Assembly (NCBI GenBank): GCA_949130495.1
Contig: OX422219.1
Location: 267,763,111-267,827,110 of the forward strand
From: Sambucus nigra
Lineage: Eukaryota; Streptophyta; Magnoliopsida; Dipsacales; Adoxaceae
DNA: 64,000 bases
Reading direction: 5' to 3'
Of the stretch, positions 1-11,463 are shown piece after piece; the stretch's first letter is position 1; the number at the start of each line of letters is the position of its first letter. The translations under genes and the position numbers were made by a program. Below the pieces are notes generated by a model. The model saw nothing but the letters and a program-made list of their open reading frames with translations, was not told the DNA's origin and ran no database searches.

Positions 1-270
1 ATTTTTAGATGTATATTTTTGTTAATTTTTATTTTACATGTACCATTTGGGTTTTAAATATAGTAGTTTTTAGATTTAGGTTGTTATGACTTGATTATCT
101 AGATTCTACTTTCACTTTACTTGGGTTATTCATCCATATATAAGTTTTTGCTTCAAATGCATATTCATATATGTGAACGAGTCGACATTGGTTCCAAAAC
201 CATTATACATTTTGTATAGAGAAGCTATGTTAGTATTTACTTTTACCAAATTTCAAAAGGTCATTTTTTA
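1..270. other. AT-rich sequence, nothing recognised
   Basis: No reading frame, repeat or transposon terminus was recognised in this AT-rich stretch before the tandem array. Confidence 0.4.
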
Positions 271-1622
271 GTTTACTTCTAATTCCTTGATTACCTCCTC
301 TTATTAATCATATGTATTATATGTGGAACCTAAAATGATTTTTCAGAAAGAACGGTATTTGAGGATCATTTGAGTCCTTTTGTGTTCCACAATTGTTCAT
401 CTACTTGATTTACATCAGCTTATAGGTTATTTGTCTTCATGATAAGTGTTACATTCTCCATGTGAGTATTTTTATTATCAAAGTTCATCTCCATCTACGG
501 TGTGCCATTTTAATCATATATTACAAAATAAGAGTGATCGACAAAGACTCTATCCCATAGTACAATAAATTGTGATAAAATTAAAGAGACAAGGTATTTT
601 ATTGTGCTTTTGGCATTGGCATGACCACACTCATAATCTCCCTAAATCGATCGCATCGATGACATTGGAATCAAAGCCACCTGATCTACAATCATAGCTA
701 GAATCTCTGGTGGCATCGATGGTTTACTTCTAATTCCTTGATTACCTCCTCTTATTAACCATATGTATTATATGTGGAACCTAAAATGATTTTTCAGAAA
801 GAAAGGTATTTGAGGATCATTTGAGTCCTTTTGTGTTCCACAATTGTTCATCTACTTGATTTACATCAGCTTATAGGTTATTTGTCTTCATGATAAGTGT
901 TACATTCTCCATGTGAGTATTTTTATTATCAAAATCCATCTCCATCTACGGTGTGCCATTTTAATCATATATTACAAAATAAGAGTGATCGACAAAGACT
1001 CTATCCCATAGTACAATAAATTGTGATAAAATTAAAGAGACAAGGTATTTTATTGTGCTTTTGGCATTGGCATGACCACACTCATAATCTCCCTAAATCG
1101 ATCGCATCGATGACATTGGAATCAAAGCCACCTGATCTACAATCATAGCTAGAATCTCTGGTGGCATCGATGGTTTACTTCTAATTCCTTGATTACCTCC
1201 TCTTATTAACCATATGTATTATATGTGGAACCTAAAATGATTTTTCAGAAAGAAAGGTATTTGACGATCATTTGAGTCCTTTTGTGTTCCACAATTGTTC
1301 ATCTACTTGATTTACATCAGTTTATAGGTTATTTGTCTTCATGATAAGTGTTACTTTCTCCATGTGAGTATTTTTATTATCAAAGTCCATCTCCTTATAT
1401 GGTGTGCCATTTTAATTATATATTACAAAATAGGAGTGATCGACATAGACTATATCCCATAGTACAATAATTGTGATAAAATTAAAGCAATAAGGTATTT
1501 TATTTTTCTTTTGGCATTGGCATGACCATACTCATAATCTTCCTAAGTCGGTAACATCGATGACATTGGAATCAATGCCACATGATCTACAATCATAACT
1601 AGAATCTCCGGTGGCATCGATG
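271..1622. repeat. Tandem array, three copies of a 451-bp unit
   Basis: The unit beginning gtttacttctaattccttg occurs at 271, 722 and 1173, giving an exact 451-bp period twice. Units 1 and 2 differ at only a few bases. Unit 3 has more substitutions and a few small indels and ends near 1622. Each unit ends in a roughly 70-bp segment bounded by two catcgatg palindromes. No coding frame spans a unit. The higher identity of units 1 and 2 suggests that the most recent duplication involved them. It could be a short satellite or a local segmental duplication; abundance elsewhere in the genome would tell. Confidence 0.95.
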
Positions 1623-2095
1623 TCACCGACCCAGCCATCACGGATGAATATATGTCTCTTATATGATAATTATTTTTCGCTTATAATGGTGTGAGAAATT
1701 TGATATAAGTACAAGAAATATACATCAAAAGTATTAGCAATGGATACAAAGAGAAATGAAGAAGCATAGGCAGCAATGCAAAAAAGGGGGTCTGTTCCAC
1801 ATAGGTGAAAAAGCATCCCAGAGGTGCAGCCTTTAAGTAAGATGATAGAGGCAATCTTCAAACTGAATAGGAAAATATTCACAAGGGGCCAAGTCATGTG
1901 GATCTTTAAAATATGTGAAGAGGGACTGCATAAAAGAAATAATAACAAGCATAATTAGAGTGCTTGAGCAGGCCCTCTCAACCATGTGCAGCATCAACAT
2001 CTTTGTACATGAGCTGCTAATAATCATGTGCTTTAAAGTGTTATAAAACCATATTAGTTTTGTGTTGACACCTATACATGTGTGACTTTTCTAAT
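1623..2095. other. No recognised feature
   Basis: Two short overlapping open frames exist on the minus strand (1670-1948 and 1833-2027). Their products show no recognisable domain, and their composition fits chance frames in AT-rich DNA. Confidence 0.4.
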
Positions 2096-2398
2096 TAAGT
2101 ATCCTGCTTTGATTTTGTATTGCAATCTCTATACATAATAAACTTTGATTTGTATTTTCAGATTTACGAAACATTGGAACAAAAAATAACTGCATTAGCA
2201 CCGGGCGTGAGCTAATTGTCATTTTTATCCCGAATGTTAGAGAATTTATGGTTGTTATGATTTTTATACTTAAGTATCCTACTTTGATATTGTATGATTT
2301 TTTATTCCAATCTCTATAGATAAACTTTGATTTGTATTTTCAGATTTATTAAACATCGGAATAGTAAGTAAGTGCATTGGAGCCAGGTGTGATCTAAG
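2096..2398. repeat. Diverged direct duplication, about 175-181 bp period
   Basis: The string taagtatcct starts at 2096 and again at 2271. The following tract, including aactttgatttgtatttt at 2141 and 2322, is repeated with small indels. A third, partial echo of the same words lies at about 2412-2432. The copies are clearly older than the 451-bp array. Confidence 0.8.
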
Positions 2399-2677
2399 AC
2401 GTGACTTCAATGTGGACTTTGATTTGTATTTTTGGAGGTATATTCCATTCACTCATACGATCAATGTTATGGTTTATGTTAGGCACACTACCAAGTTTGA
2501 TCACATCAGTACGATCAATGCTATGGAGATGGTGTTTAAGTCAATTACGAATTTTGGAAGCAAGCAACACTTTGAAGATCATACTCTTATTATCTTTTGT
2601 CATTTGTCTGATTTTGAATCAAATTTCTTGAATTCTATATTAAACTAGCTAAAGAAATAGTCTTTAATACATACAAT

Positions 2678-2731
2678 ATTGTGTCTCATATTCCAGCATT
2701 GTGTCTCATATACCAGCATTGTGTCTCATAT
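2678..2731. repeat. Short tandem repeat, 20 bp x 2.7
   Basis: The string gtgtctcata begins at 2681, 2701 and 2721, a 20-bp period with one variable base. This is a minisatellite-scale duplication without coding meaning. Confidence 0.9.
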
Positions 2732-3469
2732 GATTTGGGATTGTATGTGCTTTTACTCATGCTAATCGACTTCTCTTTTCAGGTTTTTGATGGGTGTTGA
2801 GAAGTGGTTTTAATTTCCTTTGATTGATGTAATATGGTTGGTTCTATTGAGTTTATGATTTTGTTAGGTATACACTCTGTTTGTTATAGTTTTTAAGATC
2901 TGAAATTGGATATCAAATAGTATTGTTTGATATTGCCAATATGATTTCCTAAACATTGAGTTTTCATGACTCCGAAAATAGGTTTTACGAGTATCATAAT
3001 TATTATTGAGCGACAAGAGGTTAAACAAATGTTAAATTAGAATGACACTTGAGACAATACTGGATAAGACATTTTCAGAAGCTAATATAAATCAGGATGG
3101 AAAGCAAGATAAATTAGAATGATACAATTTTTTCACTTGAAATCCCTTTTTGTTGATGATGATGGTACTTCCGCATCTGAGGGACATAACTACTACGTTT
3201 ACAAGTTTTGTGTTTAATTCATTCATTGACGAGATTGCTACGTTAAAACATGACATTTTTATTGAAAAGAAGGAGGTTATTGCTCAGTGTTATCAATAGA
3301 TTTCTTATAAATAATGTGTGTATTTTTTTTTGTTTTATGTACTATCTGTGTGTCCACACTTTTAGCAATGAAACAAATCAGGTCAAATGACAAAGATACA
3401 TCGTACATACAACAACTCAAAAAGTTCATCAAATGTCAGAAATGCATGGTATATTGGCAAATTTGAAAT

Positions 3470-3850
3470 GGAGCCCTATTTTCAGAGTTGATATTGAAAG
3501 AAACATTGCCTTTATGTGGATTTCATTTCCTCAATTACCGGTACATTTCTTTGATAAGCAATCTCTTCATTAGATTGATCAATTAGTTGGTTATCCTCTT
3601 AATCTTGATGCCTCAATTGTGGATATTTCCTATCCAAGCATGGCAAGGGTTTGTATTGAGGTAAATTTTTCAAATAAGACAATCAAGCATGTGGGGAAGG
3701 ATGCTTCTGGCAGGAAATTATGTACCAAGAGATTCCCTCATACTGTAAGTTCTGTTGTAGAAAAGGTCATGTGGACTCTAATTGTTTAATGAAATTCCCC
3801 AAGAAATGTGAGCACTCAACCACTCAATGTTGAGAATTAGGACCTCCTAA
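3470..3850 (+). pseudogene. LINE ORF1 remnant (DUF4283-like plus zinc knuckle)
   Basis: Translated in pieces, the region reads like the nucleic-acid-binding ORF1 protein of plant L1-type LINEs. A stretch containing WISFPQLPVHFFDK (about 3510-3560) and later PSMARVCIEV (about 3635-3665) matches the style of the DUF4283 region. It is followed after a frameshift by a CCHC knuckle at 3744-3785, C-x2-C-x4-H-x4-C, read as CKFCCRKGHVDSNC. At least one in-frame stop (TAG for an expected Gln codon, near 3570) and one frameshift break it. It lies directly upstream of an endonuclease-like segment in the same orientation, as expected for ORF1-ORF2 order. Confidence 0.7.
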
Positions 3851-4032
3851 AAATTGGACCAGAAGAATCAAAATCTATCTAATCGGTATGAATTTATGCC
3901 AAATCCCATTACTGATTGTTTCTTAACTATGAAAAAGTAGCGTGGGAAGAAACAAAACGTGCCTTCAAACCTCTCTATGCTAACTAGATCAGCTTCCCGA
4001 TTTTCTAAAGCTTACATATCCAATCTGTACCA

Positions 4033-4700
4033 ATGATTATAATTCTTATTTGGAATGCCAGAGGAGTGGGAAATAAATCCATAATTATAAGACTAAAAAA
4101 CCTTATCAAGAAGTTCACCGTAGAGATTATTGTTTTGTTGGAACCAAAAGTTGAGTTGTTAATGCTTCTAGACCCGTGTAGGAGGCTAAATTATCATGAT
4201 AGGATATCTAATAATTGTAGCTCAATCTGGGTGCTTTGGAAACATGACTGGGAAATGACATCCATTCCCATTCACGATTAATTTTTGTCTATTAACATTA
4301 AACATCACCTACTGACCCCATCCAATTCAAATTACGAAAGTCTATGGAAGTTGTGATAAGCAAATAAGATGGGATCTTTGGTAGGGCATCAAGGATTTGG
4401 CCAATTCTACCACTGATCCAGTCATTATTAGTGGGGATTTTAATATTATGATGGAGCAAACCGAGAAGCTGGAGGGAACAACATTGACCGTGTGGTAGCT
4501 GATAACTTTAAAGGTTCTATGGCTTTAGCTAGTATGGTGGAGGTTTAGTTCAGTGGTTCATTATACATGTGGTGTAATAATAGGCTAGGATGTTAGAGAA
4601 TTTGGGAAAGGCTGGATAGAGTCCCATGTAAAGTCGCCTGGAACAATTTGTTTCAGGTTTCTAATGTGGATAGTTTGTGCGCTGAAATCATTGACACGTG
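4033..4700 (+). pseudogene. LINE ORF2 endonuclease remnant
   Basis: The open frame 4033-4281 starts with ILIWNARGVGNK, the usual beginning of the APE-type endonuclease of plant L1 LINEs. It also contains an LLEPK segment, comparable to the conserved metal-binding E. After a stop and frameshifts, GDFN (4433-4444), a core endonuclease motif, and a WCNNR...RIWERLDRV segment (4568-4620) follow. No reverse transcriptase follows: homology fades near 4700. The copy therefore lacks its 3' part, the opposite of ordinary 5' truncation, which points to a later deletion or rearrangement. The two LINE tails at 12471 and 25316 lie in other elements and are separate insertions. Confidence 0.8.
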
Positions 4701-6999
4701 TGCCACAACCTCACGAATCCCCCCAAGGTTACAAAAAAAATGGTTAACCACCCAAAATATTATTATTTATTGTAACACAACCTCACGTTTCTCCTTTTCC
4801 TTTTTTTTCCCAAGATGTTTATCATCTTCCAAATCATGGCATGTCATCAGAATTATCTCAATGAATGAAAAATGATAGAACATAAATTCTATAGAAATTT
4901 TAAGATAATGTTAATGTTATAAATTAAAAAAAAATAATAAAGTCCACAAGTGTGATACGTATCCCTAAGAAATTGTTCTCCTATTCAATTTATCGTATTT
5001 TAAATTGATTGTTCCTCTAATGATTTAAGTAGAAAAACTCATTACGTATCGTATGTTTAAAATAAGGTGATCTATTTGTTGAATGGATAAAGCATGAAGG
5101 TGTTAATGGTTTTTAGATGTTTAGGACACTCTATCGATATCATGGTCTCCACTCTTATCGATATCATGGATTAACAAAATAAATGTGCCATATGTTAATG
5201 TGTGCGTTTGATAACATTATTTTTGGGCTTAATTAGTGCGGAACAGTTTCTCATGACTTGCTTTGATTTCTTTCCTTTCAACTATAAGAAAATCGTAGTC
5301 CACTATTTTTTGTCCGCTCCTAACATTTGACATCATGTAGTTTCAACATTTTGTATTTTACATTTGATAACTATTATCATGTCCATTGTTAGCAGGACTT
5401 GCGGTTGCTGCTACTGCTGCTGCTACTACAACTAATGTTAAGGAAGCACAGAGAAGTGTGGTGGTTATAAACCACTTTGAATGACTTCAAATAACTCATA
5501 CCGTGGAGTGTTCTGCATCTCTTGGACCACTGCGTAAGTTTAATTTATTTTATTTCCTTCTTTTGATTCATGTCAGAATACTAGGTAATTTTTGTGTATG
5601 TATATTTTTACTTCTTAGCTTCTAACATATACAAATTTTTATATTTAATTTGTTTTTTGTTATCCAATTTATGATAATTTTACTTAGTTTGGTCCAACAG
5701 ATACATTTTCGTATAGTGTGATTTGTTTCTCCAAATATATATGTAAACGAAAGCATATGCCTAGATATTTTACAAAAATAGTGGAGTCCGATATATGATG
5801 TTGTAGCTATACTCATGTCTATCCAGTAGCTACTATGTGATCCAATCTCTAACACTCCATCTAATTCAAAAGGGTCTCGGATGTTCAGTGAGAATATGAG
5901 TGACTACAACCGTAAAAGTAAGGGAAGTTATGGAGCGGAGCTGGGCTGCTGACTGACTTGATGCTGACTGACTTGAGAGTATGAAGGAATAGATGGGAAA
6001 GTGTTCTTCATGCGATCTAACCCTTATATTTAGAAGACTAAAATTCAAAATCATGAACTCTCTCTCTGTTTTATTACATCTCTATTTTATGTTGTGATTT
6101 TTTGCAGGCTTCATTGTATGGGTACGAGTTTTAGTAAGTGCCATATAGAGTAAGACTAGAGAAAACGGTGTTGGTGAAGCATCACAAGGACGAGACCCAT
6201 CAGGAGACCCGTTAAAATGACTCGAATAGCTGAATTATTACCGAGGATGGTGATTTTAGTAAGAGATGTGGAAACTAGTAGTGTGTTCCTTAGGTTCATT
6301 AAGCTAAGGGAACAATGGAGGTAGTCCACAGAGTTGAGACTACCAACGTCCGATAGAAGGACCACCTTAACATGGTCAGTGATACCGAAGATAAGTGGAG
6401 TATGTGTGGAGGTATTTTATGGGGAGTGAAACCCGTGCGTTTTAAATGTTTCCCGGTGCAAGTGTAAGGAAAAAAGTGTTGTGCCTGGTAAGGGCAACAG
6501 TTATTGAAATATTCGGTTTGGTACGGACATATGTGTCAAGTACATGAACGATTTGAGCAACCGGGATGATTGTCAGAACAGAAGTATGAGTTATATTCTC
6601 AAATGATGTTGCATGTTGTTTGTGGCATGAATGAGTTGCTACAATTGTTATTATTGTTATTTTTTCTTGAGAGTCGAGTTTAGTAAGTATGCAATTTTAT
6701 TATTTATGTGAATATTTTCTCTGATAGTGTGGGGTTACCTTTATTGTCATTCGCGGAGGACGAATGGGTATATTGATAGCGGCATTTACTTTATTGAAAT
6801 TACTCGTTTTAGTGTTGTTTTATACGATTATGATATTATATTAATTGTGGTTTTATATAAAATGGTACCGATAGTGTGCTGGTATTGTAAGCTTATCGGG
6901 GTTACTACCTTGGGGTATAATGTTTTCGTTCTTGCGAGGCCCCATCTGTGAGAGGGTCGGACTCGTAATTGTACTTTTGTATATATGTATATATATGTA
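4701..6999. other. Unassigned DNA upstream of the Helitron
   Basis: No recognisable gene. A GCT-rich patch at 5400-5440, preceded by an ag acceptor-like site, could encode an Ala/Thr-rich stretch but has no other support. The style of 6100-6999 (dense in gg/gag words, no AT-rich intergenic texture) resembles the relic on the other side of the Helitron (28691-30948). The two could be halves of one old LTR-element interior split by the Helitron. I could not recognise a protein domain in either. Confidence 0.35.
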
Positions 7000-7027
7000 C
7001 TAGGATATGCCCGTGCCTGAAGGCACG
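7000..7027 (-). other. Helitron 3' terminus: CTAG end and hairpin
   Basis: On the plus strand ctag occupies 7000-7003 and the inverted repeat cgtgcctgaaggcacg occupies 7012-7027, leaving 8 nt between stem and terminus. The adjoining base at 6999 supplies the T that follows CTAG on the minus strand. The stem is the presumed termination signal. Confidence 0.88.
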
Positions 7028-7519
7028 CTGATAATCGCAAAATGGCCAAAATTTTCAAAATACGTCATTGCAAAAAGGCAAAAATTTCATTCCCCAACAA
7101 AAACTATAATTTAAAAAAAATAGCCATAATCTTCTTTATTTGTAGGACTGTCTACGCTGTTCAATAAATAACAAATAATCCAATAATGTTCATATAGTCT
7201 AAATTCATCAAATAAACTCACATATAACATTAAATATACAATATTCATCAATCAAATTCACATTGTGCCTCAAATTAACAAAGCAAATTTGAGGGGTACC
7301 AAAAGCATTAATCTCCTTTGTTTATTGGACTATCCACCCTGCTTGAGGGGTAACAAAATAAAATTATAGCTACTAAGGAAAATCTAGAAAACAATGGACA
7401 CCATCTTCGGTACCTTCATTTATCGAAAGCAAACTAAACAACTAAATTCAAAAAACCATAATCTAATTACTTTTGGTGGTGTAGGGAAACCAATTTCCAA
7501 GTTTTAATCCGCAGATATC

Positions 7520-7668
7520 TTAGTTGCAGTCACTCAAAAATGCCTCAATCACCTTAAACTTGTAAGTCATAGCAGCATCAAGATCCCAACACTTCTCCAC
7601 CCATGCGTTCCTCACAACGTCTGCCTCCTTCTCTCCATGGCCATAGCTTCCCCAATATCTAATATCTA
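7520..7668 (-). pseudogene. Exon-like fragment, unidentified protein C-terminus
   Basis: On the minus strand an uninterrupted frame reads LLDIRYWGSYGHGEKE, continues through WVEKCWDLDAAM and ends FLSDCN followed by TAA at 7520-7522. Composition (Trp, charged and aromatic residues, no low complexity) looks like a real protein end rather than chance sequence. A gcag acceptor-like site lies just upstream. I do not recognise the family. Its position near the Helitron 3' end and its sense orientation fit a captured terminal exon. It could still be a chance frame; a protein search of about 50 residues would settle it. Confidence 0.45.
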
Positions 7669-8547
7669 ACAGACTTGTTGTGTTTCATTCATTCACTGCA
7701 CTAAGAAGAAATTGTTACCATTAGTAAAAACACCATAAACACAACATATTAAGTAGAAAAAGGACAATGAAAAATTACTTAAGAATTTTAAACAAAAAAT
7801 GCAGAGAGTAGTACCTACAATGATGTTGTTGTTGTTTAAGAAAAAAATGTATAAGAACCCCCAAACAATGTTTTCTAATCATATATCTGAATAACTTTCA
7901 TGTGTATATTAAACACGTAGTCATGAACCAAATATGTGCATAATCCCACACGGCTTTTAAATCTGCAACAAACCATATAAAAAAAGTATTACCAAAACAT
8001 TGAAGTAAAATGATCAAATAAATCTCACACGTTAGGATAAACCTTCTTTATTACTCGAACATAAAATATATCAGTAAGTAATTTACAACCTCATTAATAT
8101 ACATAACACTTTTATATGTAATATATATACAACATACGACAGGTGTGTCCATGGATGTAGCAAGTACATGACAAATATACATAATAAACAGAAAGAAACA
8201 TGTAAAGATGCAGATGTTGTACCCACTTGTATATCAATTAAATGGGTTCATCTGAGTGATCTCCACATTAGTGGAGTAGAATTCAGTTCAAATACATGAT
8301 ATGTATGCAGAAACTATTATTTCCCCATTCCAACTAGGTTTAGAAACTTTAGCAATGGAATCAACATTAGTGGTTCGAACAAACCGGCACCTTGGAAATT
8401 GAAGACACCGGACCGTGCCAATGCATTTATTCATGATCCAAATCTTAAGCAAGCTGTATAAATCAGAATTTAACTTAGTTGAGTGAAACCACATTCTTGA
8501 CGGATAAATATGACCGATTTAAACTAATAGAAAATGCTAGGCATAAA
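7669..8547. other. Helitron interior without recognised gene
   Basis: AT-rich, intron-like sequence. A 68-codon minus frame (8288-8494) lies just downstream of the splicing-factor fragment and could include its 3' sequence, but it shows no motif I can name. Confidence 0.35.
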
Positions 8548-8862
8548 GTAGAAAACCTCGTCATCATCAAAATCTTCATCATGGATCCTGGTGATAACCT
8601 ATCTTGATCCTTTAAATAATGATTTTATAAAATCTTCGTCCTCTTCTTCGAACTTCTCCTCTATACTCGGAGCTGAGTACTACAGAGCCTCGAGCATTGA
8701 ATCTATGAATACAGTTGCATGCCTCGACTTCATAGATTTGACTTTATCCAGTTGAGCAAGGATGTCCATTTCTCTTTTTGAGTCCAATGTTCTGTTCTCC
8801 AAAGACTTCATCGCATCTTCCATCTCTTCAGCCTCTCTTTTTTGTTTCTCCTCATCAACTCT
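8548..8862 (-). pseudogene. Captured fragment of YJU2/CWC16 (CCDC94-like) splicing factor
   Basis: The minus strand encodes a charged helical segment with [18 protein letters not shown], then [20 protein letters not shown] and, further on, MLEAL. This is the highly conserved coiled-coil part of the CWC16/YJU2 family, which joins the spliceosome around the first catalytic step. It continues through an acidic stretch (FEEEDEDFIKSLF) to IHDEDFDDDEVF. Two in-frame stops interrupt it: TAG after MLEAL, where the family usually has Gln, and TAG after KGSR. The N-terminal zinc-binding part of the family is absent. A stop codon just upstream (8863-8865) and loss of similarity mark the edge of the exon or capture. 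It is non-functional as a protein but could be transcribed within the Helitron. Confidence 0.85.
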
Positions 8863-8865
8863 TCA

Positions 8866-11244
8866 ATTCTAAAATGTAAAATACTAAAAATACCATATAC
8901 ATATATATATCTATATATCTATTTCCCTCCATAAGCTCTTCAATTCTCCATTAGTTTTTTGACAACCTATGATAGAATAAGTAACTGTTAGACGGATCTA
9001 TCAATTCAATCAATGCACGTCAGAACTCAAAAACCAATATATAGAAAGTTCATGAGAACATAAAAACCAACTTGAGAATTGTCTTTAGAGTCATTGGAAC
9101 AGACACCAATCATTTTTCTTAGTGTTATATATTCTTAGTGTCTTTCAAAAATAGTACTGAATAAACGAATTACTAAACATAATTTGCACAACTCAAAAGT
9201 CATATGCAACCTCATTATCAAAACAGAGTAGGACTCTATTTAATCCGTAATAAAATGGCATCATAATGCTATTACATATAGGATACAGTGTAAAATTCAA
9301 AAGATCATCCCCAAAATCAGTCCCGAACAGTTATTGATGATTGGATTGATAAATGTTTTCAATTAAAGTGATACAGAGACAAACATATAGACTACAAAAT
9401 CAATAATTGTCATAATAACATGTAGCCTGAAAATTAGTCCCAAAAATCAGTATATTAGACTCATATTACTTGAGAAGTGTATTCTTAGAATACATAATAT
9501 CATTATGAAGATATGATTACTGTTAAAATAACAGAAGAGTGAAAGGAATCAGGACTGCTATCTTAAGGAGGCGTAGTTACAAATCGGAGTACTGGAAGCA
9601 TAGATATCCATGTTCCAACTATGGCAACTGCTTAAGGATGAACATGCCATGTGGTCATCCCAAATGATGTTGTTATTGAAAAAATTTGAATTTTGGAGGC
9701 CCTTTGGAGGTACAGCTGAAATAGCTAGGCCTGCTCAATTACACACAAAGACCATTTTGTTAATGTTTGACTGAGAAGAGCATCAGAAGTAAATAAGGTG
9801 GCATTAAAGCATTGAAAATAAAATATAATAGATGCAAAGGACATGTGGCAGTTATAGGCTTTCGTTGCAACTGTAGGAACATGTGGTACCGTACCGTGGC
9901 AGGTGTTTCTCGCATTAAAATGTCAATATGAACCATGCACAGATACTCACATTAAGCTGATGCTGCCAACCATCAGCTTTAAGGGGTAGGGATGTTATCT
10001 TTCAAGTTGTTAGAAGCATATAAATATTTCTACATTTGAAAGTGTTAGAAGCATGATGCCTAGATTTATGCATATACATTAACATACATTGATTGAATTT
10101 CAGTATAACAGTGCAAAATATACATAGATTGAATTTTAGCAATTTCCATAAAGATCTACAAAACAAATGCCAAATTAATCTTCAAAACCAAACTTAAATA
10201 ACACGACCTTATTAGCCTGAAGAAAGGATGAACAAAGTGAACATCAGTGAGGATTAAAAAACTGACCTTAACTCCGAAATAGAGATCATTGATGTCTAGG
10301 GTCATGTTACCAATGTTTCTGGTGATTCCAATTGTGTTTCAAGTGATCATAAAAGATCAGATACCATTGATTTTGGTGTCACCGATTGACGTACATTCCA
10401 TCATCGATGGCCGTGGTGATGGCACACTATGAAATTTTATTTTCATGCTTTCGTTAAAAAAAACTTCAACTAAATGTTTACTATCCAATATAGATTATAT
10501 ATGAAATTGGGAGAAAGAAAAAAATGCAAGTTTCTACAAACCTACTAAAACTAAAAGCACTTTAGTGGTTCAAAATGGTAATTTGGATTACTTAACTCTC
10601 TCTTATATTCAAGGAACATGTGGAAAAATCCACGGTTGACGACAAATGGAAAATTTTGTTCTACAAATTGCCATTAGTATGATCTATAGTCACAAAAAAA
10701 AGTTTATATCTCAAATATTACAAAACCAAAAAAAAACAATAGTATTAAAAAATAGGGATGGAGAAATGATTCACGACACCATCACCCGTATCTCAGTGAA
10801 ACTACATCTGAGTTAGATCAAGAGTAATATAGAGCAATTATCATACCAATAAGAATGCCTCAGATATCTTAGATAAGTAGAACTTGATTATATAAATTTA
10901 AATGAAAAGGATAATTTCAACCTTACTATTATAAATTGTTGCTAATTTATAAAGAGGAATACTCTAAAGCATATGACTAATGAGGATAATTTTAGCCCCC
11001 ATAGACGAAAAATTCCCTTTCCAACCTGATATCTGCTTCCAGAGATTATTTATAATCTCCTGAAAATATATGTAGTCTATCCCTAGTAAAAATGGGGAAA
11101 CACACATAAATTAAAGGAGTTTATTTAATTTGTATATAAGTAATATCTTGAATTTTCCTTCTTCTAAAATCTGTCAGGTATTTGGAGCACCACAAATGGC
11201 TTTGAGGTATTCGCCTTTTAACCTGAAACTGATTCAAAGTAATA
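8866..11244. other. Helitron interior, mostly intron-like or unassigned
   Basis: AT-rich sequence with many stops in all frames. Around 9560-9740 and 9830-10000 the base composition is more gene-like, but no frame gave a recognisable motif. Nothing firmer can be supported. Confidence 0.35.
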
Positions 11245-11463
11245 TTGAATCTTAATACTTTGGAGAGTTATGAAACATTCGACACCAGTTTAGTGGAGAC
11301 ATGGACAATTGGTTTTGGTTTCAAACCTTTGGAAGATGGTGAGAAACAAAATCTTAGTAACACTAACCTGATGGTGTTTCCTGGGACTGTGTGGCTGAAG
11401 AAACCCCTTTATGAGAAACAAATGGTGGATCAATCAAAGGATGAGCATTTTCTTCCCCATTAA
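11245..11463 (+). pseudogene. Captured C-terminal fragment of IDM1-like PHD/acetyltransferase
   Basis: The 72-codon frame contains ETWTIGFGFKPLEDGEKQ followed by LMVFPGTVWLKKPLYEKQ. This matches the end of the acetyltransferase-like (GNAT fold) domain of plant PHD-finger proteins related to INCREASED DNA METHYLATION 1, where a TWT-x-x-FGF...LLVFPG pattern is typical. The frame ends at TAA 11461-11463, apparently the natural C-terminus, followed by 3'UTR-like sequence. The PHD fingers and most of the acetyltransferase fold are missing. Unlike the other fragments it lies antisense to the Helitron. The first ~15 residues of the frame do not resemble the family and may be flanking sequence. Confidence 0.72.

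Noticed and set aside
1670..2027. Minus-strand hydrophobic frames as a small membrane protein gene
   Set aside because: Two different frames overlap, no motif, and AT-rich DNA readily gives hydrophobic chance frames.
5390..5540. Ala-rich exon at the gct repeat
   Set aside because: Short, followed by stops, and supported by nothing but a possible acceptor site.
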